Of a stretch of DNA of 64,000 nucleotides, positions 43,530 through 55,504 are shown piece after piece. Made by a program: the position numbers and the translations under genes. This DNA is from Astropecten irregularis. Taxonomy: Eukaryota > Echinodermata > Asteroidea > Paxillosida > Astropectinidae. Position 1 is the stretch's first letter; each line of letters starts with the position of its first letter. The DNA lies in the NCBI GenBank assembly GCA_963971285.1, contig OZ020264.1, forward strand, positions 13,344,431 through 13,408,430, written 5' to 3'. The notes below the pieces were generated by a model. It saw only the letters and a list, made by a program, of their open reading frames with translations. It did not search any database and was not told the origin of the DNA.

Positions 43530-45870
43530 TATCCCTGGAGAGTGACTTAGCGGTGGGTAATTTATAGACATAATTGATCAAGGGGTTTATACTCGGCCTT
43601 TTAGCCAGAATGACAATTAACATGAAGTCTGCTGAAAATAATGATAGCTGCTTATATGCATGTCACGGCCCCACAGCAGAAATCCGATTTTCTTTTTTGC
43701 GTCACGCAAATATACCCTGCTTCACTTATATATTTTATTTTACAAATAGCGTCTGAAAGTGAACATCTTGGGAGACATCGGGAATTAAGGAGACATTTGA
43801 ATGTCTCCTTAAGGTACCAGCTACCTTTTAAAGATATAATTTAACTTTGAAAGTGAAATAAGAAAAATTGACTTCAAATTCAGTCCCTTATAGTTATTTG
43901 ATGATTACAATTTAACTTTAATAAACCGTTTTCATGTAGCGCATATCACAAGAAAAGATGTCTCTATGCGCTTTTAAGAAAGAAGGAGAAAGAAAGAAAT
44001 ATATAAACATGGACATAGAAGGATTCACATATAAACAGTCAGAAACACCAAAATGAATCCAATTTAAGAATAGATATGTTTCAAGTGCACTTTTAAATGT
44101 TCAATAGTACCAGCTTGCTTTAATGTTCTCTGGAAATAAAGTGTTCTAGAGTTGTGTTGCGGCTGCTGCAAATGCTATACATGTATACCACAAGATTCCA
44201 TTAAAAGTATGCACTGTAAACATGAATATTTTCGCTCTTCCAAACTTTATACGATTCCCTATTGATGTGAACATTGTCTAATGCAACATGCTCCACGACT
44301 CAGACAATATGTACGAGCATTAACATGTCCCTTGTGTGTATAAATGCGATATTTGTCAGCATGACCATGTATATCCCAGGGCAGTCGCTTCGCAAAGTGT
44401 CTTCTTCAATTACCAACACCACAAGGAATCAAATTGTTGAGCGAGCAGGAAGCAGCGAGGTCCCCCGTGATAATTGCACAATCGACGGCCTAGCAATCCC
44501 GGTGCCGCACACAGGATCTTCCCCGGGCGAAATGATGTTTTAATGCAGACGAAAATAGTACATTATTGCCTCGATGCTGTCCGGTTTGTTTCCCAAGCGA
44601 GTCCGATACCAGACCTGAAAAAGTTGAATCTCAAATGGATTCCTGCAGTGTATTCTCATTGAAATTCAGTAGGCCTATGTGCATCTACATGAGATTATTC
44701 AATAAAACAGAACTACCAGCAAGTTTAAGTTATTTTAATTTGAAAGTAAAATATTGATGCCTTTGGAAATAAGGCGCTTTTCATTCATGTTCCCACTTCA
44801 TATTCCCATGTTTACCAAATAATAAAAAACCAAACCAGTGAAAGAAAAAACATCATTTTTTATGAAAGGTAAGAGAGATGATTTTGGTAATCGAATATTT
44901 TACCGCCATTGAAGGGAGATATTGTTGACGAGGCTTTTGAAGAAGTGAAACGTCGTTCAAGAATCGCATAAAACTCCTCAAACTTTGCTCACAAATTAGT
45001 TAAGTTTGTCCTCTTCAAGCCAAGTTATCGTCAACTTTGCTCAATGCCATCGGGAGCTGTTTCAAGTACGGAAATCCAAACGGAAAATTCTGCACATTTC
45101 CCTCACCAGAAAGACAGTGGTTTTATAGGCCTACCGGTGAAACCCAGACCCGTCTCACAGTTCCTTGGTAGAAAAGTCTCTAATTTAAGTCTTTTTTTTC
45201 AGCTATAATGCACCTTATCCTCAGACCCATATGGACTTTTGGGTCTACAATATGATTGTTGGGCCTTAGCCACGCCCACAATTTATGCATAATTCATTAG
45301 TCACCGTGATTTGTACCATGCAAATCCAATATTACGTCTTATACTGTGATTTGAGTAATATTATTTGCATATACTGCATATTCATAGCGGCGTGGCAAAG
45401 TTGTCTACCCTTGTGCGCGTGATTTGAATACTAGCAGATGGATGCTTTCACATGCTCGTTATCATTGTGTATGGTAGGCCCACCCTGATTTAAAGTAAAC
45501 CCTTTGACTGTGTGATTTTATCAGATGGTTGCCGTGTAGTATTTGTTTTAAGCTCATAGACATCCTTAATGGTAGCCATGTCGCCATAATGTGTCATATT
45601 CAAAATATCTTCCTCATTCCACCAGCTTTTAAATGAGCATTAATGTCACATTGGCGCAATAATGAATAGATAATCACAGTGAATGGGTAACCACGTTCTT
45701 ATGTGCATAATCATTGAATTCGTGTTGGCATTCTATGGTCACAGTGCAATGCTGCATTCAGGCTCCTACGGGTCATGTGTAGAGGCACTTAGGTCGTCTT
45801 GCTCATTTCATTCGTCTTGTTTTCCTCGTTGTGTTATTTTGCTCTTTTCCTGAACCTGTCCAGTGCCGTA
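43530..45870. other. Intergenic DNA, about 2.3 kb
   Basis: No gene recognised. Overlapping short frames at 44,274-44,757 coincide with a slightly GC-richer patch but show no motif. A CTTTTAAGAAAGAAGGAGAA purine run lies near 43,970. Confidence 0.35.
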
Positions 45871-46055
45871 CCAGCCTCATTCCAAGAGCCCTAGACCCGT
45901 GAGTGACCGCTGGATGAACTGAGGTATTGAGAGGCTGTGAATAATCCTGAGAACGGAGTGTGGATGTCAGTAGCTGGGTCCGTACGCCTCAGAATCCTAG
46001 AGCTACACATTACCTAGACGACAGTACATATCTACAGGCAGGCACGTTATAATGG
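45870..46055 (+). other. Candidate 5' exon ending ATGG|GTAAGT
   Basis: A locally GC-richer, repeat-free segment ends at a consensus donor (ATGG|GTAAGTACC; boundary 46,055) with an ATG four bases before it. It could be the first exon of a plus-strand gene reading to the right. No partner exon is recognised, so confidence is low. Confidence 0.3.
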
Positions 46056-49000
46056 GTAAGTACCTGTAGCAGGGAGACAATTTCTACTGCATTGTACAAG
46101 CGTGATCGTACAGGTGACATTTCAATTATAAAACACTATGCGAGTGGGTACTTCCACAGATATTTACTATGCGCCCGTTCAATTATTACACAGTACCACA
46201 TTGCAGCTCAAGTAGGACAATTTAAAATTTAAGTTGGCCTATTTTTTTTCCCTCATGGTTTCAAATGTCATAATGTGGAAGTTATGAATAAATTATAGCA
46301 GATGAAATAGTACTTCCTCCTGAATAAATAAATGCAGGCATAAATGTACAAATAGACACATAAATACGTTGAAATGAAATAAAGAAACAACAATAAATTG
46401 TTTTCATTTAAATCCATGGAAAATAAAGTGTATCCACTCATGTGCATAATCGTAGTTTGTCATTCATTAAGAATTCTACATGGTCAATTAAATTGACCCT
46501 GGACTATTTTGTACACCGTTTATTGAACTGTAACTACAAGATTTGCATTTTCAATTTTGCCAGTATTGAATTAACATCAGTCCAAAATGCTTTCAAAAAT
46601 TTCGTTCATCAAAAAAAAAAGGTAAAACAAGGTACACGTACATGTTTGTCTAATTAGACAGGCCTATTGTTGACTTTTAAGGCTTAGAACAGGTTGAAAA
46701 CCATTGGTCAGCTAAGAATGGAAAGTTATATCAGGTTTATGTTGTATCACAAGAAACATTTACAGCAACAGGTGGTCTTGTAGTTGTTTTAAGCATCTTG
46801 TAAGTTTATATTTTTACTGAAATTTCGACCCAAATGGAATACTTTACCTCTTGAATCCAATTCCTCATTAATTCAAATCTCATAAATTCACCGACACGCT
46901 TCAGTGATTAGGACAACACGCAGCGATGCCTACGCGATATCACGACGCGCTACAATGAACACGATTCCAATTTAGATTATGAACTTCCCTGATTACTAGG
47001 TTTTTGTTTATTTCTTTGTTTTTCACTATTTAGACCAACTTGAAACTGTTTTTCCTGCAATCAGAAAACCAACTATATTAATTGTACAATTTGATTTGCA
47101 TTGGCTATGCTAATTGTGTCATTACTGATATCGTTGATAAATTATGATGTGTGCATTTATTTGGATATGAAATGCAGTACAGGAACTAGACTAGATGCAA
47201 ACAGCCGGAGGCTGTATATGTTTTAATGGCTTCAAATTACACACCCATCCATGGATATTGTGTAATAAGTCGAGCCATAGTCGTATATATTCGGGCTTGT
47301 CGTGGCTATGGCTTTCACTAACTAAAATAATGGCTGTCTTGTATTTGTAGCCCGAAGTCCAGCAATTCATTCTTCCATTATTTTATTTCAATTCTTTCTG
47401 CATATTAATTTGCTGTCATATTGAATGCATATACTTTATATGTTTTATCTGACTGAGTATAAATTACAATTAAGCAGCACTTGTCATGGTGCACTTTAAT
47501 TAATTCAATCATTACCATTATGATTGTTTTATTGCAGTTATTGCATTTATAATGTGTATAGGCAGCGTCAATATGTTTATGAAGTGACCAGATATTATAA
47601 TGACAGTCATTTTTCACGATTGTTGTTTACACGAGCGAGCCATATTGTGTAATCGCAGTGTGACAACTGCTCGTAATAATAAAGCGTAAATCAACCGTGA
47701 AGATTAATGTCAACACGAACAGAGACTACGAATTAATGTCACCTTTGACCTCTTGTAATTGGTAAGGGCGATCTGATATCTAGACGCTTTTGCAGTCGGC
47801 CAAGTGATCTTGTCAGATATCGATGGGTTTTTCCGTGAAACAAGCCGGTATCATTAATGAATGACTAAACTGCATAGACTGTTAATGTGTTTCCGGTGCT
47901 GTGTGGTCCTCTCTATATTACAGTTAAGGAGTGGCATGCGTAAGTGAATAGTCACTATACAGTGTGTGTGTAGCATCCGCAGCATCTTCAGTGTGTGTGG
48001 AGCATCACACAAACCTACATCATCACATACAGTGCTACACATCACATCATCTGTAAAGGTCAGCATCTGATGGTCAGCATCTGGGCTAATGGTCAGTGGC
48101 CGGAGTAAAAGCTTTACAGGTAAGCTGTTGGTCATCTCATATAATTGCTTTGAACCAGATCACAGTCTTCTGATGATTAGTCATCCTGTGAGCATTCTGA
48201 ATAAGGCGCGTCAGTTCTCTTGTTGCCTCATGAGGATTGGGTTTATCACACGCGTTAATATCTAGAGATGTAGGTACTATATCCGTACATGGACTATAGG
48301 CCTACCATACGGGCTTCGTATAAACGGGGATGGGGACAATGACTGAGCCTAAGCCTTGAACTTCATTTTATTCATCGGATGTCAATCTCACTGTAAATTA
48401 CCATCCATCTCTGTCTTCATTCTGCATTCTAAAGGTCACCGTAGACATACCTTGATCCTAATGGACGTGACCTTTGAATACCTCAGAGAAAAATAGAATT
48501 AATTGACAGGTTAATTTTAGGCTGCAAGGCGAGGCTTTTCGCTCGAGCTAGGACCATTGCTTCTCATTTATCAAGATGTTCTATCAGTTTTTAAAGATCA
48601 AAAAGTGGTTGGACTTACTCCCCTAATTCAATGATGTTTTGGCTGTTCCTTTGCAAACATGTCGTTCTTTAAAATCGATTTACTCGATTCAAGATAAATT
48701 TTTTGATTGAAGAGACAAAGACAAACGAATAAGCGTATAAACATATTGTGTCCGAATTTGCATGAATAAATATGAATATTATGGCATCAACAAATGGCAT
48801 CACTCCTACGTCGCAAATGGTATAAAATGTAGATTGTCATCGCTCTGACAAAACACTTGTCCAGTGTTATTTTCAAATACGGACGAATAAACCTTTTTCT
48901 GTTCTGATTCCTTTTTATGATTTACAATATGCATTAACAGTTTTAAATTTTGATCCTTGCTGAAACCTAACCACAAGATGTACTACACCAAAATAGCCAA

Positions 49001-49136
49001 TTTATAAGCAATTCAACTTGTGGAATATCCATAAAGGATAATCATTATGGTATAATGTAAATGACGATATTTAGATGTTGGTGATTATTTATAATTGTTC
49101 AGAAACATGGTGGCTTTTATGAGCTTTATAACTAAA
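46056..49136. other. Non-coding DNA, about 3.1 kb
   Basis: No recognisable gene or repeat family. A TTTACAG|GTAAGC near 48,113-48,125 resembles paired splice signals but has no supporting frame. Confidence 0.35.
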
Positions 49137-49195
49137 ATGCCTGGAGTATGGAGGGACTGACGTTTCGATCCTATAGCAGGATCCTTCTCAAAGGT
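49137..49195. repeat. Dispersed GACGTTTCGATCC repeat, copy 4
   Basis: GGAGGGACTGACGTTTCGAT then CCTATAGCAGGATCCTTCTC and AAAGG. Confidence 0.7.
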
Positions 49196-49817
49196 TACGA
49201 TATTTCTAGCTGAGTATCGCCGTAAGACCAGATAGGGCTACACTATTTCCCTTATTATATTATGTTATTATATGATGGAATTGTAGCATTGATAATGCGT
49301 GGGTCAAAGTTGAACTCCAATATTATTACACTTTATGCACTTTATTAAATATTCATAAATAACCTTAGAAGGTAGGAGGTGTCCGTAAGTGCAGGTTTAA
49401 TATCGTTTTAATATCAAATGTCAGCAGCAAGGACCCGGAAGCCGGTATTCATAGCCAATATCCACATCAAACGACACAGCCGCTACGGTGTGGTTTGTTC
49501 CCCCGTCGTTCCATGTACACAAACACCTTCATTATGACCTCCATAAACATTTGGCTGCCTGCCTCAGTGACGTCACCGATTACCAAGGCAATTGATTGGC
49601 TTTTGACCAATCAGGTTAACGCGTTGATTGCCTCTTGGTAAACACCTCGTGGAATTTACATTTCCGTGCTTATTATTGTAAATGTTAATGTAAATTGTTC
49701 AGGAAATTTTCCCACTGCAAGTTACATGATCTTATCAGTTCTGAATGTCCACATTTTGGACAATGGTGTTAACATTGATCCCGATTCATAATAATTGTCA
49801 ATGATGAGAGTGGCTAT

Positions 49818-49996
49818 CAACAGTTTTGATCTCGGGGTAAGATCAAAAGCATTCTTTATGTTTTCGGTATTTTCTCGTGACTCAGATCTCGATTGAGCTC
49901 AAATATTCACAGGTTTATTATTTCATGTACATGCTGGATTAGACAAAGTGTGAGTGCTGTTCTGTGAACTTTACCAATCATGTATTATACCTTTAA
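49818..49996. mobile_element. Half copy of the GATCTCGGGGTAAGATC foldback element
   Basis: CAGTTTTGATCTCGGGGTAA, TTCTCGTGACTCAGATCTCG and TTTATTATTTCATGTACATG, ending TGTATTATACCTTTAA. It matches the right half of 27,499-27,868 in the same orientation. Confidence 0.75.
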
Positions 49997-50714
49997 TTCC
50001 GATCATTGAATTCGCCACGTCTCCAAGCGAATTGCAAATATTACTTTAAGCGTAAATCCTTGTGGTAACTTATCTAAGTTTATTCTTTGGTCGTTAACAA
50101 AGAAAGTATAATGTTTAAATATTGTCGAAATAGCATTTTATTGTTTAGGTATTTGGCTGCATTCATGCACATGGAATTGCATAGTAGCTTTTTGACTTTA
50201 CCTGTATGGTGAGAAAGGTATTTGATTTTGTCTGGATGGCTCTGTGTCTGTTCGTGCGTTCACTGCACCTGCTCATATCAACATCACATCACAATCCCTA
50301 TGAAGCTTCCTTTAATTTGATTATCAATATTGATGCAAGGCTCGTATACTGAAAGCTTTTACCATAAGCCCTATCTAATGGAATAACATCCACGGATAGA
50401 CCACGGCCCCCCCCCCCCCCCATCTTGGGAGCTGGATTTGTTATTCTGAGGCAGAAAGACGATGTTTATTTTCTCAGTAGTGAATGGATATTATGTAAAC
50501 GTCTTATAGACTAATGTGACGTTTAGATGTGAATTTAATGTGATTATATATCGGTGCGTTATGTTCCTTGGTTGACATTCAGCAGAAGGCAAAATGCGTC
50601 AAATTTCCTGCAATTTATGGGAATTATGTGAAGTTGAATCTGTTTGCGATTGATCGGTAATGACCACGGCTATATCATCTTGTTGTAAGCAGATATTCGT
50701 TATAAGTGGACAGC
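49997..50714. other. Intergenic spacer with a poly-C run
   Basis: A run of 15-16 C at about 50,407-50,422; otherwise nothing recognised. Confidence 0.4.
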
Positions 50715-50949
50715 TGGGGGCTATACTGAAGCAAAAACAATTGCTTAAGCATGAAAAGTTTTCATTGATCTAACAGGATTACTAACCAAATTTCCATGTG
50801 ATGTTTACACCTTTTGACTTGTATTCGACCATTGTTTGCTGAACATAACATTCACAAGAAGTTTTGGCTGGCATACTGATTTTATTTACCAAGGTTTTTG
50901 GTGCTTAAGCTAGTTTTGGTGCTTAAGCAGCTCTATGAAATTGGTCCCA
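50715..50949. mobile_element. MITE, GGGGCCAATTTCATAGAGC family, copy 3
   Basis: The right end TTAAGCAGCTCTATGAAATT then GGTCCC is well kept; the left end is degraded (GGGGGCTATACTGAAGC). The interior ACATTCACAAGAAGTTTTGG and ACCAAGGTTTTTGGTGCTTA match the inverted interior of copy 1. Confidence 0.7.
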
Positions 50950-53900
50950 TGTAATATAACGAAGAGAAATTATGAGACTTTATAATCATATGTAGCTCGT
51001 TATAACGAGAGTGTTTACAAAAGCTCGTTATATTAGGAGTTATTTACTGAGATCATACCAAACAGTATCTGTTTTCAGTTTTACCTACGATATCTCATTT
51101 TGTATTTGTCAATTCTGAATGTCAATTTATATCAATTTTGTTTGTCGCCATCAAATTTGACCAAATCCCCCTCCATCTTAAACAGTAATTCATTGGAAAA
51201 GTGGAAAACAATCATTTCATAATCAGTGGAGCATCCTGTTCCTGATTAAATACTAAGCAGAAAATGGTTTGATTGGATTTAAAGTTAAACAGACTGTATA
51301 CACTTATCATTCAATCTGCTTAGTTAGATCTGCTTAGTGCTAAGTTGAAATGTCTTCTGCCAGTTTGTATCTTGGGCTGTTTGTATCATTCAATTCTTGC
51401 CTACTGGCATTTACTCAGTTTGTCTTGATATGCATGACTTGAAGACGTACTTGCACATTGCCTGTAATCCCTAGACAGGGACTTTTGATTAATTACAAAC
51501 TGTGGACTGGTATTATAATGGCCAACTGCATGATCGCATTGAGCTTATGAAAATACCCTGACGACAAGTTCATTGTATGGCGTAGGGAAGATCATCAATC
51601 TAAGCATCTTAAATGAATAATGCAATGGGTGGAAATTGATGGCTTGGGAAAAAAGGAAGTAATTTCCAAGTTGTTTGTCTCCGCGATGTTAAGATAAGTC
51701 TGGCTTAGATGCTCTGTGGAGTTATCGGTTATTCGCGGTGACTTCAGGATATATTATATTTATTTGTTTTACCTGCACACTTCATCACAAGAGGGCGTTG
51801 TTTTGTGTGTATCACGTGCGTCACGTGAGTGAACATGCGCACATGTCACTGCGGAGCGCATGAACTTTAAGGAAATTCACAAATTTAATATTTAAAGCTT
51901 ATCCATTTTTTAGTGAATAAACGGAAAACATGGTTTACTTTCTATATCCTTTGAAAGGTCAATTTTCGGCGATTAAGTAATGATAAAAGATAAAATTTCA
52001 CAGAGGTTCAAGCTTGACCAAACCCGTCTTTTGTGGAACCGATTCCTAAACCCATTCACCTTTAAGTCAACAATGTATTCCGAATCAGTGAGCACTGATT
52101 TCATCATGGGATTAAATCGCATTTAACGTGTGTAATAAAATGTGCATCAATGCACGCAATGTCCCCTTTGAAGCTGCATGACTAATATTTTGCAAGCGTT
52201 GCAGAATCAATGTTTAACGCACGCTCCTATATTCGCCTACTTAAACCTCAGTCATTTATCATTCCCATGATGGCTTCATATTTATTTCAGTTTGATTTCT
52301 ACCTCGCCTGACTTGTCTTGTTTGTCCATGCTACCTATCCTTTTCAAAGAAACATCCCTGCCTACCTGACCGTGTCTTCATGCAAGACACAGCGTCCCAG
52401 CTTGAGATTTCCATGAGAGGTTTGACGTCTTGTCCTGCATGATTCAGACCAGCTCTGATAGCTTGTCAATAAATAACCACTGCATCATGAATAATGATCG
52501 ATGAGTCTTGATATAAATGCCATAGACGTAAATGTCTCTAAAGAGACGAAGTCCTCCCAATCTCGCCTCTCAAATGCAGCTCTTAGTCTCCCTTGGAAAC
52601 CAAACAACTTGGAGATTTTGTGTAAAGGTTTGTGTCGGGCTCCTCTGGAGGAAATATCAAATTAAACTGAATCTTGGAATCAAATTGATATAAATTGTAA
52701 AGCAGGGCTTGTTCATATTGAGGGAATCAAATAATTTTATTCATTTTAGAGGACAGTATTCTTGATCCTTGGCACTTTGTATGTAAATTAGACTTGTGAG
52801 CTGAACGTGTAACTAGATATTTTTGTTTTTTTTGTTCCCTCTTTGCCTTAAATTGGAAGCAAGTTGATAATTTATATTCAATTTGTCAGTCAGCTGCTTT
52901 TGAATAACAGTGATTTATATTTAAATCAGTGTCTGAATCGTCTTTGATTGTGATCAAGAGGTGTCTGAAAAAGAAACTCCCAAAAATATGAACTCTTATC
53001 CAAAATGTAAAGTGACATGAATTTGGTTAATATTTATTCTGCATGTGCAGTTCAATCTCAGTAATACAAACTTGATATTAATTAATATTGATTAATATTA
53101 CTAAGGTTATTATCCCTTTACGTCTTTACTCATGAGTGCCGCACGGTGGCGCCCTTCCTGCTATTTAAAGGAAAATAAAGTAAACAGATGAGCCATGAAT
53201 AAGTTTTGTAAACAATTTTGTTTATTTTACTACATGTGTAGGCCTACTACATTCAATCTGGTTGATACTTCAACAAATTTGAGTTTTTCTTCCTTCTTTT
53301 GTTTCAACCACAAAATTGTGAATTTCGATCCAGGGCGGAAGTGGAAGTTGGTAAAATCGGTGGCAAGTTCTGGCGAGTATAATCAAGGATATGTATCTTT
53401 AAACGCTATTTCCCTGGCGTTTTGCAGTTTGCACGGTATCAATAGTGAGTTCGCGTTATGTTGGTAAAGCATCGGTTTACCATGAGGTTAGTGTAGGTTA
53501 CAATTCCCTTGCGAAATCGAACAGCAGCAGACGTATGTTGCAGGCGTGCTGGCCAGTCTAGAGCCTTATTTATCAAGCATGTAATTGAATGTAGTGAACT
53601 CCCTCGCCTGTGCATATAGAGAAGTCTATATCCGTGGATTCTCCGGTATCAAATTCGCACCAACTCGATTGCCGTTGGTGGCAAAAACCTTTCAAATATC
53701 TTTAATCATATTCCGTTGTGATGGAGGTATCAGGTATACCTTATGATCGATATTTCATTTATAGAATAGAAGTGTCTGTAGGAAAAATGATAATTTATTG
53801 GTGTTGTTTAATCATATTATCGGTACAGTATTTCATTTCATGTAGGCTATAGTGTTGGACGGTTTGAGTGCGTAGTTTGTGCCAGTGTTCAACATCATTT

Positions 53901-55400
53901 TTGGCGCCAAATATTGGCCCAGTGCAATATTAACACCTATCACAAGGTGGATATGCCCGGTCAATACTATCCAATGTTCTCATTGGATATTTACCGTGGG
54001 ATAGTCTCCAGCCATTGTACCATTACTGGAACTATCTTTTTACCTCATTACATGTTCCTCGTGTAATAATTTTCAATCATGTCTCATATTTCAAATCAGC
54101 TTTTTAGTCAAGCTTGTTCCAGCCATTAAGTGAACCAAATTGTTTTTATACATACAGTATAATGGTTTTCAGTCCTCTGCACTGAACATTGCAATCCCCA
54201 TGGAATACATTTCAACCTCTCTTAGACACCATTATCTGATTGATATTGAAATAGCTTTTGGCTGTGTACCTGAATACCACGTGAAATTTACCATTAGACG
54301 TTTCCTCACCCGAAGCTACAGTGGTTAATAGACAGCTTTCTGCCGACACCATTCCTCCCTTGTGGAATTGCACAATATTCTTGAAACGTGTCTTCTCCTT
54401 TACCATTAGTGGTTGTGTGGGATCTCTCAATGTTTGTTTCCGGTTTGTTCTTCCTGATGTAATCAGGAGTGGCGATCTTATCCATCTCATCCCACGCTAT
54501 TTGCTGCATTCTGTTTTCCTTCAGGCTACCAGCCTTGGCTCAATGCGACCTAATAGCTAGGTGATTGAAGTGCGGCTTATGTGAGGTTTACTGTTTGATA
54601 GTGAAATTTATCTTTCATCTGAGTGGTAAACATCTTACCACGAGTGGGCGTGTCTCTGAATGAGGGTGTGGCATCATAATGGGATATGAAATTGGGCTTT
54701 ATAACATGAAATCATGCCAATCGATCGAAATATTGTTATATTTGAATAGAATAGTAAAAGAAGATATTAATATTTTAAAATAAACCCTGGGAAGCGAGTC
54801 CAAAAGTGGTAAGCTCCAATAGGTAGGCTATAACATATTTTATGGAATTGGGCGTGCAATATACCAACGGTTCTTCGGTTGCTTGACTTGCATTCATGCA
54901 CTGCTGAAGGAAATTGCGTGTGGTATAGAAGAACTATTCAAATATTATGGGCGGATACAATAGTATCCATCCAGTTATGGGATGATTTTATACAATATTG
55001 TTCACGACAATGCTAGTATACGACTGTTTCATGTAACGTCGTTGCTTTTGTCTTTGTATTTCCTTTCAATATTTGAAGTTGAAGTTGAATAGAATCAAAA
55101 AGAGAAAACAAATCGACCTCTTGTCGTTTTTCCTCCAGGCTATATTTGTGTATGATTTCAAATCTACTTGTTCTTTATGCAATATCTAGTTTACCAATGG
55201 TAAATTAAAGGGATGTACCACTGTGACTTGATAATGTAGCTGATATAGACTCCTCTTGTTGCATATTACCGAGCCCAGGGCAACGTTGTAACGAGCAATT
55301 GACTTCCCCGGTAGTACCAATAATGAGATTTGAGCCTGATGTTCAGTACTGTGGTAGCATGATGTGAGTCGCCCGCCTGTAGGCTTAGGTACACCATTAA
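50950..55400. other. Non-coding DNA, about 4.4 kb
   Basis: No exon with support. A tRNA-like remnant may lie at about 53,459-53,509 (GTTGGTAAAGCATCGG ... GGTTACAATTCCC), too decayed to classify. Short frames at 53,195-53,467 and 54,140-54,560 have no motif. Confidence 0.35.
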
Positions 55401-55409
55401 ACGGTAGTT

Positions 55410-55504
55410 GAGATAACTGGACGGGTCCTTCGGGGACGGTTGGCCGGCCGTCGCGCTGCTCAGCCGGTCTGGCGTTTCGTTCTGTTCCGCCTGGCGATTT
55501 ACAC
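55410..55504 (+). promoter_or_regulatory. CpG-rich island with donor, candidate alternative first exon
   Basis: About 95 bp rich in CpG (CGGGGACGG, GGCCGGCCGTCGCGC, AGCCGG) ends at TTTACAC|GTAAGTTC (boundary 55,504). In AT-rich surroundings this resembles a promoter and 5' UTR exon on the plus strand. It has no ATG, so it would be untranslated. Confidence 0.35.

Noticed and set aside
47922-47945. Possible micro-exon of about 16 bases (TTACAG| ... |GTAAGTG)
   Set aside because: Acceptor and donor look good, but there is no frame, neighbour exon or conservation to support it.
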